DNA of 64,000 bases from Lachnospiraceae bacterium (GCA_017427415.1 JAFRSU010000084.1:49021-113020); one strand, 5' to 3'. Positions 6,202-15,032 are shown, numbered from the stretch's first letter. Notes: generated from the letters alone by a model not told the origin. Numbers and translations are program-made.

Positions 6202-8579
6202 TGCTTAAAAGAAAGCTTTTCAGGGAAATAAGGATCAACCTTTCCCAGTTCATTACCATACTCCTTATGGTAATGATAGGTGTTATGGCTTATTCCGGCA
6301 TAGAGGCTTACATGGCCGGTATGACAAAGGCTGCAGATGATTTTTACGGTAAAAACAACTTGGAAGACTTGAACGTACTGGGCGAAGGTTTTTCAAAGGA
6401 AGACCTTGATGAGGTCAGGAACTTGGATCACGTAAAAAATGCCGAACGAAAACTTGAGATAAATGTAATAAACAGTGACAATAACGATAAGGGTTTCCTG
6501 GCATCGTTTATCGAGACCAATGAGATATCAAAGTTTTATGTATATGAAGGAAAAGCTTTTGATCCTGAATCAAAGGGTGCATGGGTCAATAAGTATTATG
6601 CCGATGCCAACGGTATAAAGGTAGGGGATATCATAAGGTTTAAATATGATACCATGGAAATAGAGGCACCGATAGAGGGAATAATCCACATTCCGGATCA
6701 TCTCTATACCTTAAGGGATGAGGCAGCATTGCTCCCAAACTTCGAGGAGTATGGTTTTATCTATCTGTCTTATAAAGCCATACCTGAGGATTATCTGAAA
6801 GAAACCGTAATGAAAAAAATGGGCTTAAGAGATGAATCGGTCTTGAAAACGCTCATGCCCGATCTGAACTATACTGAACTGATACCTTTCAATTACATTA
6901 TGGTGGATGTGGACGATAAGGCAAATACAGAATCGGTTAAGAATAACATAGAAGATAATATTGAGTCTGCGATCGCTATAATAAAGTCAGAGGATACTGC
7001 TTCATACTCAAGATATCAGGGTGAGATAGATGAAGGAAAAGGATTTGTAGGCATATTCTCGGGTCTGTTCCTGTTTATCGCGATACTGTCTGTTATAACA
7101 ACCATGACAAGAGTTATCAAGAAACAGAGGATTCAGATAGGTACCTTAAAAGCACTCGGATTTACAGACAGTGCCGTTCAGTTTCATTATATAGGTTTCG
7201 GTTTCTGGGTATCACTTATCGGTGCGGCTTTAGGATTGTTACTCGGAAGATTCTTTATAGGAAATGTTTTTATGGGATTGGAGATGGATTTCTTTGAGAT
7301 CCCGAATAACGGAGCTATAGTAGAGCTTAAATCCTATATTGTTGCATTGCTTGTAGTACTTGGTATTTCATTTGTCACATATCTGACCTGCAGAAAACAG
7401 CTGAAAGAAAATCCCGCAGAAACACTGAGGATAGAGCTGCCTAAGGTTAAGTCGGGTACACTTGGATTTACCACATCGAAGGTTTTCCGTAAGCTCAGCT
7501 TCGCGGTAAAGTGGAATATAAGGGATGTTATCAGAAATAAGATCAGGACACTTACAGCCGTAGTAGGTATTACAGGCTGCTGCGTGCTCATAGTATGTGC
7601 ACTCGGCATGCTTAATTCTATTGATAATTTTATAAAACTTCAGTTTGAGGATCTTTATAATTTTAATTATAAACTTACCTTAAATCAGGGATTAAACAGG
7701 GATGATGTAAACAGCCTTACTGATACATACGGCAGTTTTACATCCAAAACACTTGGTATAGAGATTAAAAACGCATCAGGTGAAAGGGAAGCAAATTCCG
7801 TATTTGTATATGATGCCGGAGACAAGATAAGATTTAAGGATAAAGATGACGAATTTATGGATATAAGCAGGGATGACGGAGTATATATCACGGTAAGACT
7901 TGCAGAAAACCTGAATCTGAAAGTAGGGGATACAATATCCTGGCATATATACGGCTCTAAAGAATTTTATGATTCAAAAATAGTAGGCTTTAACAGGGAT
8001 CCGCAGTCGCAGATACTTACCGCGACGAGAGCTTATATCGAAAGCCTCGGGATAGAGTATATCCCGGATGCTATATATACTGATATGGACCTGTCCGGAC
8101 AAAAGGATATAAAGAATGTAGAGGTTGTCCAGGATACGGAATCCATGAAAAAAGATATATCCGGAATGCTTGAGATGATGAGAAGCATGATCGTTATTAT
8201 TATCTTTGTGGCAGTACTTCTGGGTATCATCATCATATACAGCATGAGTATACTTTCATACAGCGAGAAGCAGTACCAGTTCTCAACCTTAAAAGTACTT
8301 GGATTTGAAGACAGCAGGATCAGAAAGATATTCATCAAACAGAATAACTGGATAGCAGTTGCTGCCATTATCCTCGGACTTCCTTTAGGCAGGGCGCTCA
8401 CGGGATTCCTCTTTACCATATGCCTTGAGGACACCTATGACTTCAGTACATATATCCATCCGTTGACATATCTTGTCGGAGCAGCAGGCACATTCATTGT
8501 ATCGTTCGCCGTATCACTGTTCCTCGGCAGAAAGGTAAACAGCATCGACATGGTATCAAGCCTTAAGAGTAACGAATGA
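6201..8579 (+). CDS. FtsX-type ABC permease (module 1)
   Basis: 792 aa when started at the ATG that overlaps the ATPase stop, with GAGGAGG about 10 nt upstream; an in-frame GTG two codons earlier (6195) is less well placed. One N-terminal membrane helix (about 17-37), a large extracellular domain, a three-helix FtsX block (about 280-410), a second helix-domain unit starting near 440 and a final FtsX block (about 660-785). This is the double-FtsX architecture of Firmicutes antimicrobial-peptide or lipid extruders. Four such permeases lie in this window (also 15785, 19184, 50121). Confidence 0.87.
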   Translation: MLKRKLFREIRINLSQFITILLMVMIGVMAYSGIEAYMAGMTKAADDFYGKNNLEDLNVLGEGFSKEDLDEVRNLDHVKNAERKLEINVINSDNNDKGFLASFIETNEISKFYVYEGKAFDPESKGAWVNKYYADANGIKVGDIIRFKYDTMEIEAPIEGIIHIPDHLYTLRDEAALLPNFEEYGFIYLSYKAIPEDYLKETVMKKMGLRDESVLKTLMPDLNYTELIPFNYIMVDVDDKANTESVKNNIEDNIESAIAIIKSEDTASYSRYQGEIDEGKGFVGIFSGLFLFIAILSVITTMTRVIKKQRIQIGTLKALGFTDSAVQFHYIGFGFWVSLIGAALGLLLGRFFIGNVFMGLEMDFFEIPNNGAIVELKSYIVALLVVLGISFVTYLTCRKQLKENPAETLRIELPKVKSGTLGFTTSKVFRKLSFAVKWNIRDVIRNKIRTLTAVVGITGCCVLIVCALGMLNSIDNFIKLQFEDLYNFNYKLTLNQGLNRDDVNSLTDTYGSFTSKTLGIEIKNASGEREANSVFVYDAGDKIRFKDKDDEFMDISRDDGVYITVRLAENLNLKVGDTISWHIYGSKEFYDSKIVGFNRDPQSQILTATRAYIESLGIEYIPDAIYTDMDLSGQKDIKNVEVVQDTESMKKDISGMLEMMRSMIVIIIFVAVLLGIIIIYSMSILSYSEKQYQFSTLKVLGFEDSRIRKIFIKQNNWIAVAAIILGLPLGRALTGFLFTICLEDTYDFSTYIHPLTYLVGAAGTFIVSFAVSLFLGRKVNSIDMVSSLKSNE

Positions 8580-8606
8580 TAAGGACTGACTTGAATTATA
8601 GCCAAG

Positions 8607-8657
8607 AGGACGATTTTGTCTGACATGAAAAATGTTAGTACGGATCGTCCTTTTTTA
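8607..8657 (+). terminator. Rho-independent terminator of ABC module 1
   Basis: Stem AGGACGAT (8607-8614) and ATCGTCCT (8644-8651), then TTTTTT. Confidence 0.8.
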
Positions 8658-8669
8658 TATAAAAAATTC

Positions 8670-8723
8670 TTGACTTTTTTTGGTTAGCGATGTATAACTA
8701 AACAAGAGTTAGCATAGCCTAAC
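8670..8723 (+). promoter_or_regulatory. dtxR promoter with two metal-regulon boxes (C1, C2)
   Basis: TTGACT (8670-8675), 17 nt, TATAAC (8693-8698). Box C1 (GTTA 8683-8686, TAAC 8695-8698) merges with the -10; box C2 is GTTAGC-ATAG-CCTAAC at 8708-8723. Their centres are 25 bp apart. Implies autoregulation of the repressor operon. Confidence 0.85.
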
Positions 8724-8787
8724 AAATGTTAGATAAAACGGTAAAAGTTTGATTACTATAAAGATTCACCGGGAGATGAATTAAAAA

Positions 8788-9192
8788 ATGAGGGATAGGG
8801 CAAAGACGATTTCAAAAGAAGATTATCTGGAAGCAATCCTGGTATGTACAAAGAAACTCGGAGCATGCAGAGTAACGGATATAGCCGGACATATGGGGCA
8901 TTCCAAGGCCAGTGTAAGTGTAGCACTTTCCAAGCTTGAAAACGAGGGGCTTATAGTTAAGGATGACTGGAGGATACTTCTTTCAGACAAAGGAAAAACA
9001 ATCGCAGAAAAAGTATTGGAACGTCATCTGTTCTTCTTAAAATGGTTCGAGCATATCGGTATCGATACAGAGACTGCAAAAGAAGATGCCTGCCTTATAG
9101 AGCACGTGATATCTGACAGCACTTTTGAGAAAATACGGCAGTATATCACAGAGAATGATGAAGTACTGTTAGGTGCATATAACAAAAATTAG
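8788..9192 (+). CDS. DtxR/MntR-family metal-dependent repressor, likely iron-sensing
   Basis: 134 aa, the short MntR-length form without the SH3-like third domain. Winged helix at about 7-70 (recognition part GHSKASVSVALSKLENEG), dimer domain 72-134. Metal-ligand positions can be read by family alignment: Asp12 and Glu15 as in MntR (EDYLE), His80, then Cys102, Glu105, His106 in DACLIEHVIS. The Cys is the DtxR/IdeR residue, where MntR has Glu, and points to Fe(II); Asp12 is MntR-like, so the site is a hybrid. First gene of an operon with DUF6110 and a P-type ATPase. With two boxes on its promoter it is the best candidate for the repressor that reads all GTTAGCnnnnGCTAAC sites here. It is the only member of the family in the window. 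Confidence 0.88.
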   Translation: MRDRAKTISKEDYLEAILVCTKKLGACRVTDIAGHMGHSKASVSVALSKLENEGLIVKDDWRILLSDKGKTIAEKVLERHLFFLKWFEHIGIDTETAKEDACLIEHVISDSTFEKIRQYITENDEVLLGAYNKN

Positions 9193-9270
9193 TTTTTTAT
9201 TAACAGCCTTAGGGTGATATATTTTAATCATCGATACAATTATCATCAATTGATATTAAAGGAGGTTTCT

Positions 9271-9582
9271 ATGAACTGGAAAAAATTATGTGCATTTGCA
9301 GGCGGCGCACTGTTTGGAACAGCAGGCGTAGCGATCCTTTCAAGTAAGGACGCTAAAAATGTTTATACTCATTGTACAGCTGCTGTACTTCGCGGAAAGG
9401 ACAGTGTTATGAAGACTGCAGCCACCATTAAGGAAAACTGCGGTGATATACATGAAGATGCTGTAGATATCAATGAGAAGCGTTATGAAACAAAGAGAAA
9501 ACAGGAATATGAGAAAGCCAAGGCAATAATAGAAGCATATGAAGAAGAGGATGCCGCAAAATCAGACGATAAAGCGGAATAA
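9271..9582 (+). CDS. DUF6110-like small protein preceding P-type ATPase
   Basis: 103 aa from the ATG at 9271, chosen because AAAGGAGG lies 5-12 nt upstream; a longer reading from 9214 lacks an RBS. One N-terminal hydrophobic helix with GGALFGTAGVAIL (about 9-22), a motif region SKDAKNVYTHCTAAVLRGKD, then a charged helical tail. I recognise this as the DUF6110 type that accompanies heavy-metal P-type ATPases in Clostridia. Probably a membrane-anchored partner of the next gene, 5 nt downstream; biochemical role unknown. Confidence 0.75.
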   Translation: MNWKKLCAFAGGALFGTAGVAILSSKDAKNVYTHCTAAVLRGKDSVMKTAATIKENCGDIHEDAVDINEKRYETKRKQEYEKAKAIIEAYEEEDAAKSDDKAE

Positions 9583-9587
9583 AGCCT

Positions 9588-11687
9588 ATGAGATGCGTTA
9601 TATTACATGAATCAAGCAGAAAGATCAGGATAAAAATCCCTTACCCGTATATGTCGATGCAAATGGCGGACCTAGTGGAATACTATATCCGCAGCATTGA
9701 TGTGGTAAAAGAAGCTAAAGTGGATGAGAGAACCGGCAATGCGGTGATAACATTTGCCGGATCGTCGGAAAAGGACAAAAGTGCACTTTTTTCTGCACTG
9801 AAAAGTTTTGATCCCGGCGATGAAAGAATAAAAGCTCTTGTTCCCGAGAACACCGGCAGGGCGATGAACCGAAGGTATGAGGAAAAACTCTTGTTTTCCG
9901 TAACCGGGATGTTCTTAAGGAAAATCTTTCTCCCGACACCGATCGCGGCGGCAAGGGCCATAGCTAAGGGTATACCTTATATATTAAAGGGGATCGGGGC
10001 GTTGCGGAATGGAAGGCTGCAGGTAGAAACACTTGACGGTGTAGCTATAGCAGCATCTGTTTTACGAAAAGACTTTGATACAGCATCCTCTATTATGTTT
10101 CTGCTCAATATCGGAGAAACCCTTGAGGAATGGACCAGAAAAAAGTCGGTTAACGATCTGGCTCGTTCCATGTCACTTAATATAGACAAGGTATGGCTGA
10201 GAAGCGAAGGAAAAGAAGTTCAGGTCAGCATAAATCAGATCCTGGCCGGAGACCATATTGTGGTACGTAATTCCGATATCATCCCTCTTGACGGAAAGGT
10301 CATAGAAGGAGAGATGACGGTAAATCAGTCGGTTATGACCGGAGAATCGGAACCGGTGGTAAAGAGTCCCGGAGGCTATGTCTATGCAGGCACCGTCGTA
10401 GAAGAAGGAGAATGTCTGATAGAAGTCACAAAAACCGCCGGAAGCGGTAAGTTTGACCAGATAGTCAAAATGATAGAAGAATCGGAAAAACTGAAATCCG
10501 ATACTGAAGCAAAAGCATATCGCCTGGCAGACAGACTTGTTCCGTACAGTTTACTTGGGGCGGGACTTACCTATCTGCTTACAAGGAACGTGACCAAAGC
10601 ACTTTCGTTTCTGATGGTTGATTACTCATGTGCCATGAAGTTATCCATGCCGTTGGCGGTTCTGTCAGCCATAAAGGAATCTAGAGAACACCGGATATCC
10701 GTAAAGGGCGGCAAGTTCATGGAGGCAATAGCTGAGGCAGATACACTTGTTTTCGATAAAACAGGTACTCTTACCCATGCTACACCGACTCTTATGGATG
10801 TGGTAACCTTTGAAGGACGTGATCCTGACGAGATGCTGCGCATAGCAGCATGCCTCGAGGAGCACTATCCTCATTCGGTAGCCAATGCCATAGTTAAAGG
10901 TGCCAAGATCAAGGGCTTAGATCATGATGAGCTCCATTCCAAGGTGGAATACATAGTTGCTCATGGTATCAGCAGCTTTTTAGATGATGAAAGGGTAGTC
11001 ATCGGAAGTTATCATTTTGTAATAGAAGATGAGAAATGCATCATACCCGAAGATGAAAAGTATAAACTGGATGATATAAACAGGGAATACTCACGGATAT
11101 TTATGGCTATCGGAGGCAGACTTGCGGCAGTACTTTGCATATTCGATCCGCTAAGAGAAGAAGCGGCACAAGTCATAAAAGAACTGCATAACCTCGGATT
11201 TAAAAAGATATGCATGATGACCGGTGACAACAAAAAGAATGCCGAAGCAGTAGCAGCAAAACTCAGCCTTGATGAGTTCAGGGCAGAGGTCCTGCCCGAG
11301 GATAAAGCCGAATATGTCCGCATCGAACGCGCAAAAGGCCATAAGGTTGTAATGATAGGAGACGGTGTAAATGATACCCCTGCACTGTCCGAGGCAGATG
11401 TCGGGATAGCTATCATGGATGGAGCACCCATCGCACGAGAGATAGCGGATATAACCATAGCATCGGATGATCTTTGTGGGATTATCACGCTTCGCCGCAT
11501 AAGTACAGCGCTTATGAAAAGGATAAAAGCCAACTACCGCTTTATACTGGGATTCAATTCGGCTCTTATCGCCGGCGGATTATTAGGAGTGATGAATCCT
11601 GCATCTTCAGCGCTGTTACATAACGGCTCTACCATACTTACGGGCTTAAAGAGCATGACAGACCTGTTACCTGACAAAAGGATGTAA
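9588..11687 (+). CDS. Heavy-metal P-type ATPase with non-canonical membrane motif
   Basis: 699 aa P1B-type pump. Phosphorylation motif DKTGTLT (Asp about 390), actuator TGES (about 251), HP-like HYPHSVA, and hinge GDGVNDTPAL (about 592) are intact, so it should hydrolyse ATP. The N-terminal 70 residues look like an HMA fold without the CxxC pair. In the metal-binding helix, where Zn/Cu pumps have CPC, it has DYSCAMKLSMP (about 345-355): one Cys, no Pro pair. Being in the operon of a metal-sensing repressor, a plausible job is Fe(II) or Mn(II) efflux or intracellular loading, but derepression in metal starvation would be paradoxical for an exporter. Ends with a terminator at 11704-11741. Confidence 0.83.
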   Translation: MRCVILHESSRKIRIKIPYPYMSMQMADLVEYYIRSIDVVKEAKVDERTGNAVITFAGSSEKDKSALFSALKSFDPGDERIKALVPENTGRAMNRRYEEKLLFSVTGMFLRKIFLPTPIAAARAIAKGIPYILKGIGALRNGRLQVETLDGVAIAASVLRKDFDTASSIMFLLNIGETLEEWTRKKSVNDLARSMSLNIDKVWLRSEGKEVQVSINQILAGDHIVVRNSDIIPLDGKVIEGEMTVNQSVMTGESEPVVKSPGGYVYAGTVVEEGECLIEVTKTAGSGKFDQIVKMIEESEKLKSDTEAKAYRLADRLVPYSLLGAGLTYLLTRNVTKALSFLMVDYSCAMKLSMPLAVLSAIKESREHRISVKGGKFMEAIAEADTLVFDKTGTLTHATPTLMDVVTFEGRDPDEMLRIAACLEEHYPHSVANAIVKGAKIKGLDHDELHSKVEYIVAHGISSFLDDERVVIGSYHFVIEDEKCIIPEDEKYKLDDINREYSRIFMAIGGRLAAVLCIFDPLREEAAQVIKELHNLGFKKICMMTGDNKKNAEAVAAKLSLDEFRAEVLPEDKAEYVRIERAKGHKVVMIGDGVNDTPALSEADVGIAIMDGAPIAREIADITIASDDLCGIITLRRISTALMKRIKANYRFILGFNSALIAGGLLGVMNPASSALLHNGSTILTGLKSMTDLLPDKRM

Positions 11688-11703
11688 CAAAAATGACTAT
11701 TTA

Positions 11704-11741
11704 AAAATGCCAATGGGAATTAATCCTGTTGGCTTTTTTTT
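11704..11741 (+). terminator. Terminator of the dtxR operon
   Basis: GCCAA (11709-11713) pairs with TTGGC (11729-11733), extended by A/T pairs, followed by eight T. Confidence 0.7.
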
Positions 11742-11776
11742 ATGAAATCTTTCCCTATAAAAAAAATACAAAATCC

Positions 11777-11830
11777 TTGACAATTTATAGTTAGCGGTGT
11801 ATAACTATATATCGGTTAGCGAACGCTAAC
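11777..11830 (+). promoter_or_regulatory. Promoter with two metal-regulon boxes (D1, D2)
   Basis: TTGACA (11777-11782), 17 nt, TATAAC (11800-11805). D1 (GTTA 11790-11793, TAAC 11802-11805) includes the -10; D2 is the perfect palindrome GTTAGCGAACGCTAAC (11815-11830). Centre distance 25 bp, the same as at dtxR. Among the best sites in the window. Confidence 0.88.
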
Positions 11831-11858
11831 TAAAATAATTATAGTTACAGGAGGACTT

Positions 11859-13247
11859 ATGAAATCATTATTTATCAAGATGACGGCAATATTCCTTGTA
11901 CTTGTCATGAGTGTAAGCTCTGCGGATTTTGCTGTATTGGAAGTCAAGGCGGATGAAGCCGTCACAACGGAAGCAAATGCAACAGGAGAGGATTTCTTAA
12001 AAGAAGTTATCGGAGAATATGTGCCTCTCTTTATAGGCGGAATTTTTAATTCTGAGTATGATCATTACTGGCATGATTATTCGGCAGCCGTTGCCGGAGA
12101 ATCTATGGCAGATATGTGCACAGTCATTCTGAAAAAAGCCATAGGTGCAACAACATACGGAGACGAAGCAGGTGAAGATTTCTTCTGCGGCTATACTGCA
12201 GATGTGGCTAAGATCGTATTCGGTGGAAACGATGGATCCAAGGTTACTTTTATAAAGAATAACGGAGAAAAGATCACCCATGATTATGTATTTGTAAAAA
12301 ATGCATCAGCAACCGGTATTGTTGAAGGACAGGAGATGGGGTATGACGGATATCTCTACAAGAGTAAGGATGATAATAAGGATGAATTCGCCTATATCTT
12401 TATGTGTCCGGATACTCCTGAAGAGACTTATCACCTTGAATTCAGATATGGAAGCAGCGAAGAAGATATTCTTAAATTAACGGAAGGGAAATATAAGAAC
12501 TGGCTTGCTGCAGGTTTCCCCGCTTCCGCGTTTGAAGACCCTAAGGAAACTCTGATCCAGCAGGTTATAGGACTTTTTGTGTATGAAAATCTCGTAGCTA
12601 TGAGCGGTGAGGAAAGCAATGCCCAGAGGATCGGTATTTCAGGTACTTGGGATATGGATACTACTGCATTTAAGGATTATCCCGGATATGAAAATGCTTC
12701 GATGTACATCGAACTTGCAGATACCGGAACCGGCAGAAGCTTTGTAGATATGACCGGAAGTGGGAACTATATGCTTGCAAGCGAGTATCCTTTTTATACT
12801 TATGGAACCAAGGACACTGCTGGCGTTGAAAAAGGTGTATATCTTGTAATAAGTGAAGATGAAGGATTAAAGACAGCAACCTATGAGATATCCGAAAAAG
12901 ACGGACAGAAGGTACTTACATTTAATTCTTCTGAGGGAGTACTCACATACTTCGGCCGCGATACTATAGCAGCCCCGAAGATTACAAAAGCAAAGGTAAA
13001 GAGTTCAAAGAAAATCTCTTTAAAGTGGACAAAGGTTGAAAATGCTGAAGGATATGAACTTGTATATTCTTCAAAGAGCAGTTTTAAGAAAGCAAGGACC
13101 AAGACCGTAACCGGTAAGAATTCAGCTAAGACAAAGAAGCTTAAGAGCAAAACTTACTATGTAAAGGTACGTGCATTTACTACAGACGATGCAGGAAACA
13201 AAGTATACGGTGATTTTTCTGATGTTAAGACTGTTATCGTGAAATAA
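11859..13247 (+). CDS. Secreted ZinT-like metal-binding protein with FnIII domain
   Basis: 462 aa with a Sec signal peptide (about 1-31, cleaved near VKADEA) and RBS AGGAGG. Residues about 40-240 contain the pattern of ZinT/YodA lipocalin-like domains: YTADVAKIVF, VTFIKNNGEKITHDY, then EFAYIFMCPD...EFRYGSSEEDILK and a terminal W-AAGFP element. The His triplet of E. coli ZinT is not conserved, although YDHYWHD near 67-73 could supply ligands. A middle beta-rich part (about 255-375) is unassigned. Residues about 376-462 are a fibronectin type III-like domain of the kind common on Lachnospiraceae exoproteins. Two boxes on its promoter suggest an extracytoplasmic metal-scavenging role. ZinT assignment is moderate. 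Confidence 0.6.
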   Translation: MKSLFIKMTAIFLVLVMSVSSADFAVLEVKADEAVTTEANATGEDFLKEVIGEYVPLFIGGIFNSEYDHYWHDYSAAVAGESMADMCTVILKKAIGATTYGDEAGEDFFCGYTADVAKIVFGGNDGSKVTFIKNNGEKITHDYVFVKNASATGIVEGQEMGYDGYLYKSKDDNKDEFAYIFMCPDTPEETYHLEFRYGSSEEDILKLTEGKYKNWLAAGFPASAFEDPKETLIQQVIGLFVYENLVAMSGEESNAQRIGISGTWDMDTTAFKDYPGYENASMYIELADTGTGRSFVDMTGSGNYMLASEYPFYTYGTKDTAGVEKGVYLVISEDEGLKTATYEISEKDGQKVLTFNSSEGVLTYFGRDTIAAPKITKAKVKSSKKISLKWTKVENAEGYELVYSSKSSFKKARTKTVTGKNSAKTKKLKSKTYYVKVRAFTTDDAGNKVYGDFSDVKTVIVK

Positions 13248-13278
13248 TATCCTGATATAGAATCTTCCTTAAATCATG

Positions 13279-13312
13279 AAAAAGGAGCGGCAAAAACAGC
13301 TGCTCCTTTTTT
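13279..13312 (+). terminator. Terminator after ZinT-like gene
   Basis: GGAGC (13284-13288) pairs with GCTCC (13302-13306), with flanking A-run and T-run. Confidence 0.8.
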
Positions 13313-13333
13313 GAAAAAGATAACCGGAAAATA

Positions 13334-13388
13334 TTGACAAAAAAATCAGCATATATATAATAAAGGCAGATAGTTAGGTACTGATAAC
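13334..13388 (+). promoter_or_regulatory. ZIP gene promoter with metal-regulon box E
   Basis: TTGACA (13334-13339), 16 nt, TATAAT (13356-13361). Box E at 13373-13388 keeps only the outer GTTA and TAAC arms (inner GC pair lost), so it is a weak site. Confidence 0.6.
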
Positions 13389-13415
13389 TCACATTGTTAT
13401 ATGGAGATGATATAT

Positions 13416-14195
13416 ATGTCAATAGAAATATTAGAAGGAATTCTGATCCCGTTTTTAGGTACGACATTGGGTGCAGCATGTGTTTTCTTCCTTAAAGGAG
13501 AAATGAATGATAAACTAAAAAAAGCCATGGGCGGATTTGCCGCCGGAGTTATGATCTCCGCATCGTTTTTCAGTTTGCTTCTGCCTGCCATAGAGCAGTC
13601 CGAACATATGGGAAAGCTGGCATTTATACCTGCTATGGCAGGTTTTATCATCGGAATGCTGTTCCTTTTGTTTTTGGATATCATTATACCTCATATGCAT
13701 CTGGATAAGAGCGAAGAGGGACCAAAGTCCGGTCTTAAGCGTACTACAAAGCTGGTGCTTGCAGTAACCTTACATAATCTCCCGGAAGGGATGGCAGTCG
13801 GAATCGTATATGCAGGGTGGAAGTACGGGAATAATGAGATAGCATTAAGCGGTGCTCTGGCGTTGGCTCTCGGTATCGCACTGCAGAATTTCCCTGAAGG
13901 AGCTATCGTATCCATGCCTTTGCTGGCTGAAGGTATGCCAAAATGGAAAACATTTATATATGGCACTCTGTCAGGCATAGTAGAGCCGATCGGTGCATTA
14001 CTTACCATTTTTGCCGCAAGCTTCTTTTTGCCGATACTTCCATATCTTTTAAGTTTTGCGGCAGGTGCGATGTTTTATGTTGTGGTAGAAGAACTTATAC
14101 CCGAAATGTCAGATGGCGAACATTCCAATATCGGTACAGTCTGCTTTGCAGTCGGGTTTGTAATGATGATGGCGCTTGATGTGGGATTGGGATAA
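13416..14195 (+). CDS. ZIP-family divalent metal transporter
   Basis: 259 aa from the ATG at 13416, preferred over 13401 because GGAG lies about 8 nt upstream. About eight membrane helices; the two signature helices carry LHNLPEGMAVG (about 118-128) and LQNFPEGAIVS (about 157-167), the HNxPEG/xNxPEG metal-binding pair of GufA/ZupT-type ZIPs. A short His/Asp loop (HMHLD) lies between helices 3 and 4. Imports Zn, Fe or Mn into the cytosol. Single-gene unit with its own promoter and a weak box; the TetR gene follows with its own promoter. Confidence 0.88.
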   Translation: MSIEILEGILIPFLGTTLGAACVFFLKGEMNDKLKKAMGGFAAGVMISASFFSLLLPAIEQSEHMGKLAFIPAMAGFIIGMLFLLFLDIIIPHMHLDKSEEGPKSGLKRTTKLVLAVTLHNLPEGMAVGIVYAGWKYGNNEIALSGALALALGIALQNFPEGAIVSMPLLAEGMPKWKTFIYGTLSGIVEPIGALLTIFAASFFLPILPYLLSFAAGAMFYVVVEELIPEMSDGEHSNIGTVCFAVGFVMMMALDVGLG

Positions 14196-14203
14196 AAAAG
14201 TTC

Positions 14204-14260
14204 TTGACAAACAGAATAACCGATGATATGATAACGGTGTTACGTAACAATGTTATGCAA
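14204..14260 (+). promoter_or_regulatory. tetR promoter with TetR operator 1
   Basis: TTGACA (14204-14209), 17 nt, TATGAT (14227-14232). Just downstream is an inverted repeat with arms TTACGTAAC and GTTATGCAA (14240-14260), sharing its layout with the second site at 15012-15032. Not a GTTAGC box. Confidence 0.75.
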
Positions 14261-14311
14261 TATCGTTATTTGTTTTGTATGACTGATCTGTTAAAGGAAT
14301 AACACAATGTT

Positions 14312-14929
14312 ATGAAAAACAATATAGAATACGAAAAAAGAACGCTTTTGATAGAAGCAGCAAAAAAAGAGTTTAGGGAAAAAGGATATAACAAAGCATC
14401 ATTAAGAAGTATATGCGCTAAAGCCGGAGTGACTACCGGAGCGTTATATTTCTTTTTCGAGAATAAAGCCGAGTTGTTTTCGGCTATAGTAGATGAGCCT
14501 GTTAAGGGATTGAAGAAAATGCTTATTGAGCATTTTAAAGAAGACAGGGAATATATGGAGCATCTTGATTCATTTGAAAATATGGAGATGGATCACAGTG
14601 ATCTTTCAGATATGCTGGTGGAGTACTTATATAAGTATTATGATAGTTTCATTCTTTTGCTGACAGCTTCTGAAAATACGGTATATGTAAATTGTATCGA
14701 TGAAATTGTGAAGCTGACGGAGACAGCGATGCCGGTCATGCTGTCCGGACTAAAAGGTTATACATACGATGAATACATGTCTCATTGGATGTCCCATATC
14801 ACTGTAGATGCTTTTGTCAATGTGATAAAACATGAGACAGATGTAGAACAAGCAAAAATCAAGTTAAGAAAGATAATGAATTACCTGATCGAAGGCTGGG
14901 TACAGCTGGTATTTGTACCATTAAAGTGA
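14312..14929 (+). CDS. TetR-family regulator (module 2)
   Basis: 205 aa. HTH at about 10-60 with the TetR hallmark TTGALYFFFENKAELF; the C-terminal part is a helical ligand-binding domain. A GGA-type RBS (AAAGGAATAA) is about 13 nt upstream. The same operator type occurs before this gene and before the ABC operon that follows 150 nt later, so autoregulation and control of the exporter are both expected. Confidence 0.85.
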   Translation: MKNNIEYEKRTLLIEAAKKEFREKGYNKASLRSICAKAGVTTGALYFFFENKAELFSAIVDEPVKGLKKMLIEHFKEDREYMEHLDSFENMEMDHSDLSDMLVEYLYKYYDSFILLLTASENTVYVNCIDEIVKLTETAMPVMLSGLKGYTYDEYMSHWMSHITVDAFVNVIKHETDVEQAKIKLRKIMNYLIEGWVQLVFVPLK

Positions 14930-14953
14930 TCATCGATAAGTGTAAAAATAATT

Positions 14954-14998
14954 ACTGTCATTTTGAGCGGGACTTCTTATTCCGTTCAATCTGACAGT
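14954..14998. repeat. Hairpin between tetR and ABC operon, degenerate TGTCATT-type element
   Basis: Arms ACTGTCA (14954-14960) and TGACAGT (14992-14998) with an internal TTTTGAGCGG/CCGTTCAA pairing resemble a shortened copy of the repeats at 301 and 49112. Could also terminate the tetR transcript. Confidence 0.5.
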
Positions 14999-15011
14999 AA
15001 AAAAATAACAT

Positions 15012-15032
15012 TTACATAACAATGTTATGTAA
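15012..15032. promoter_or_regulatory. TetR operator 2 before ABC module 2
   Basis: Inverted repeat with arms TTACATAAC and GTTATGTAA around AAT, 52 nt before the ATPase start. Nearly identical in arm sequence and spacing to the site on the tetR promoter. Confidence 0.75.

Noticed and set aside
14204..15032. TTACATAAC/GTTATGTAA palindromes as variants of the metal box
   Set aside because: Arm sequence and 21-bp layout differ and they occur only around the TetR gene of module 2.
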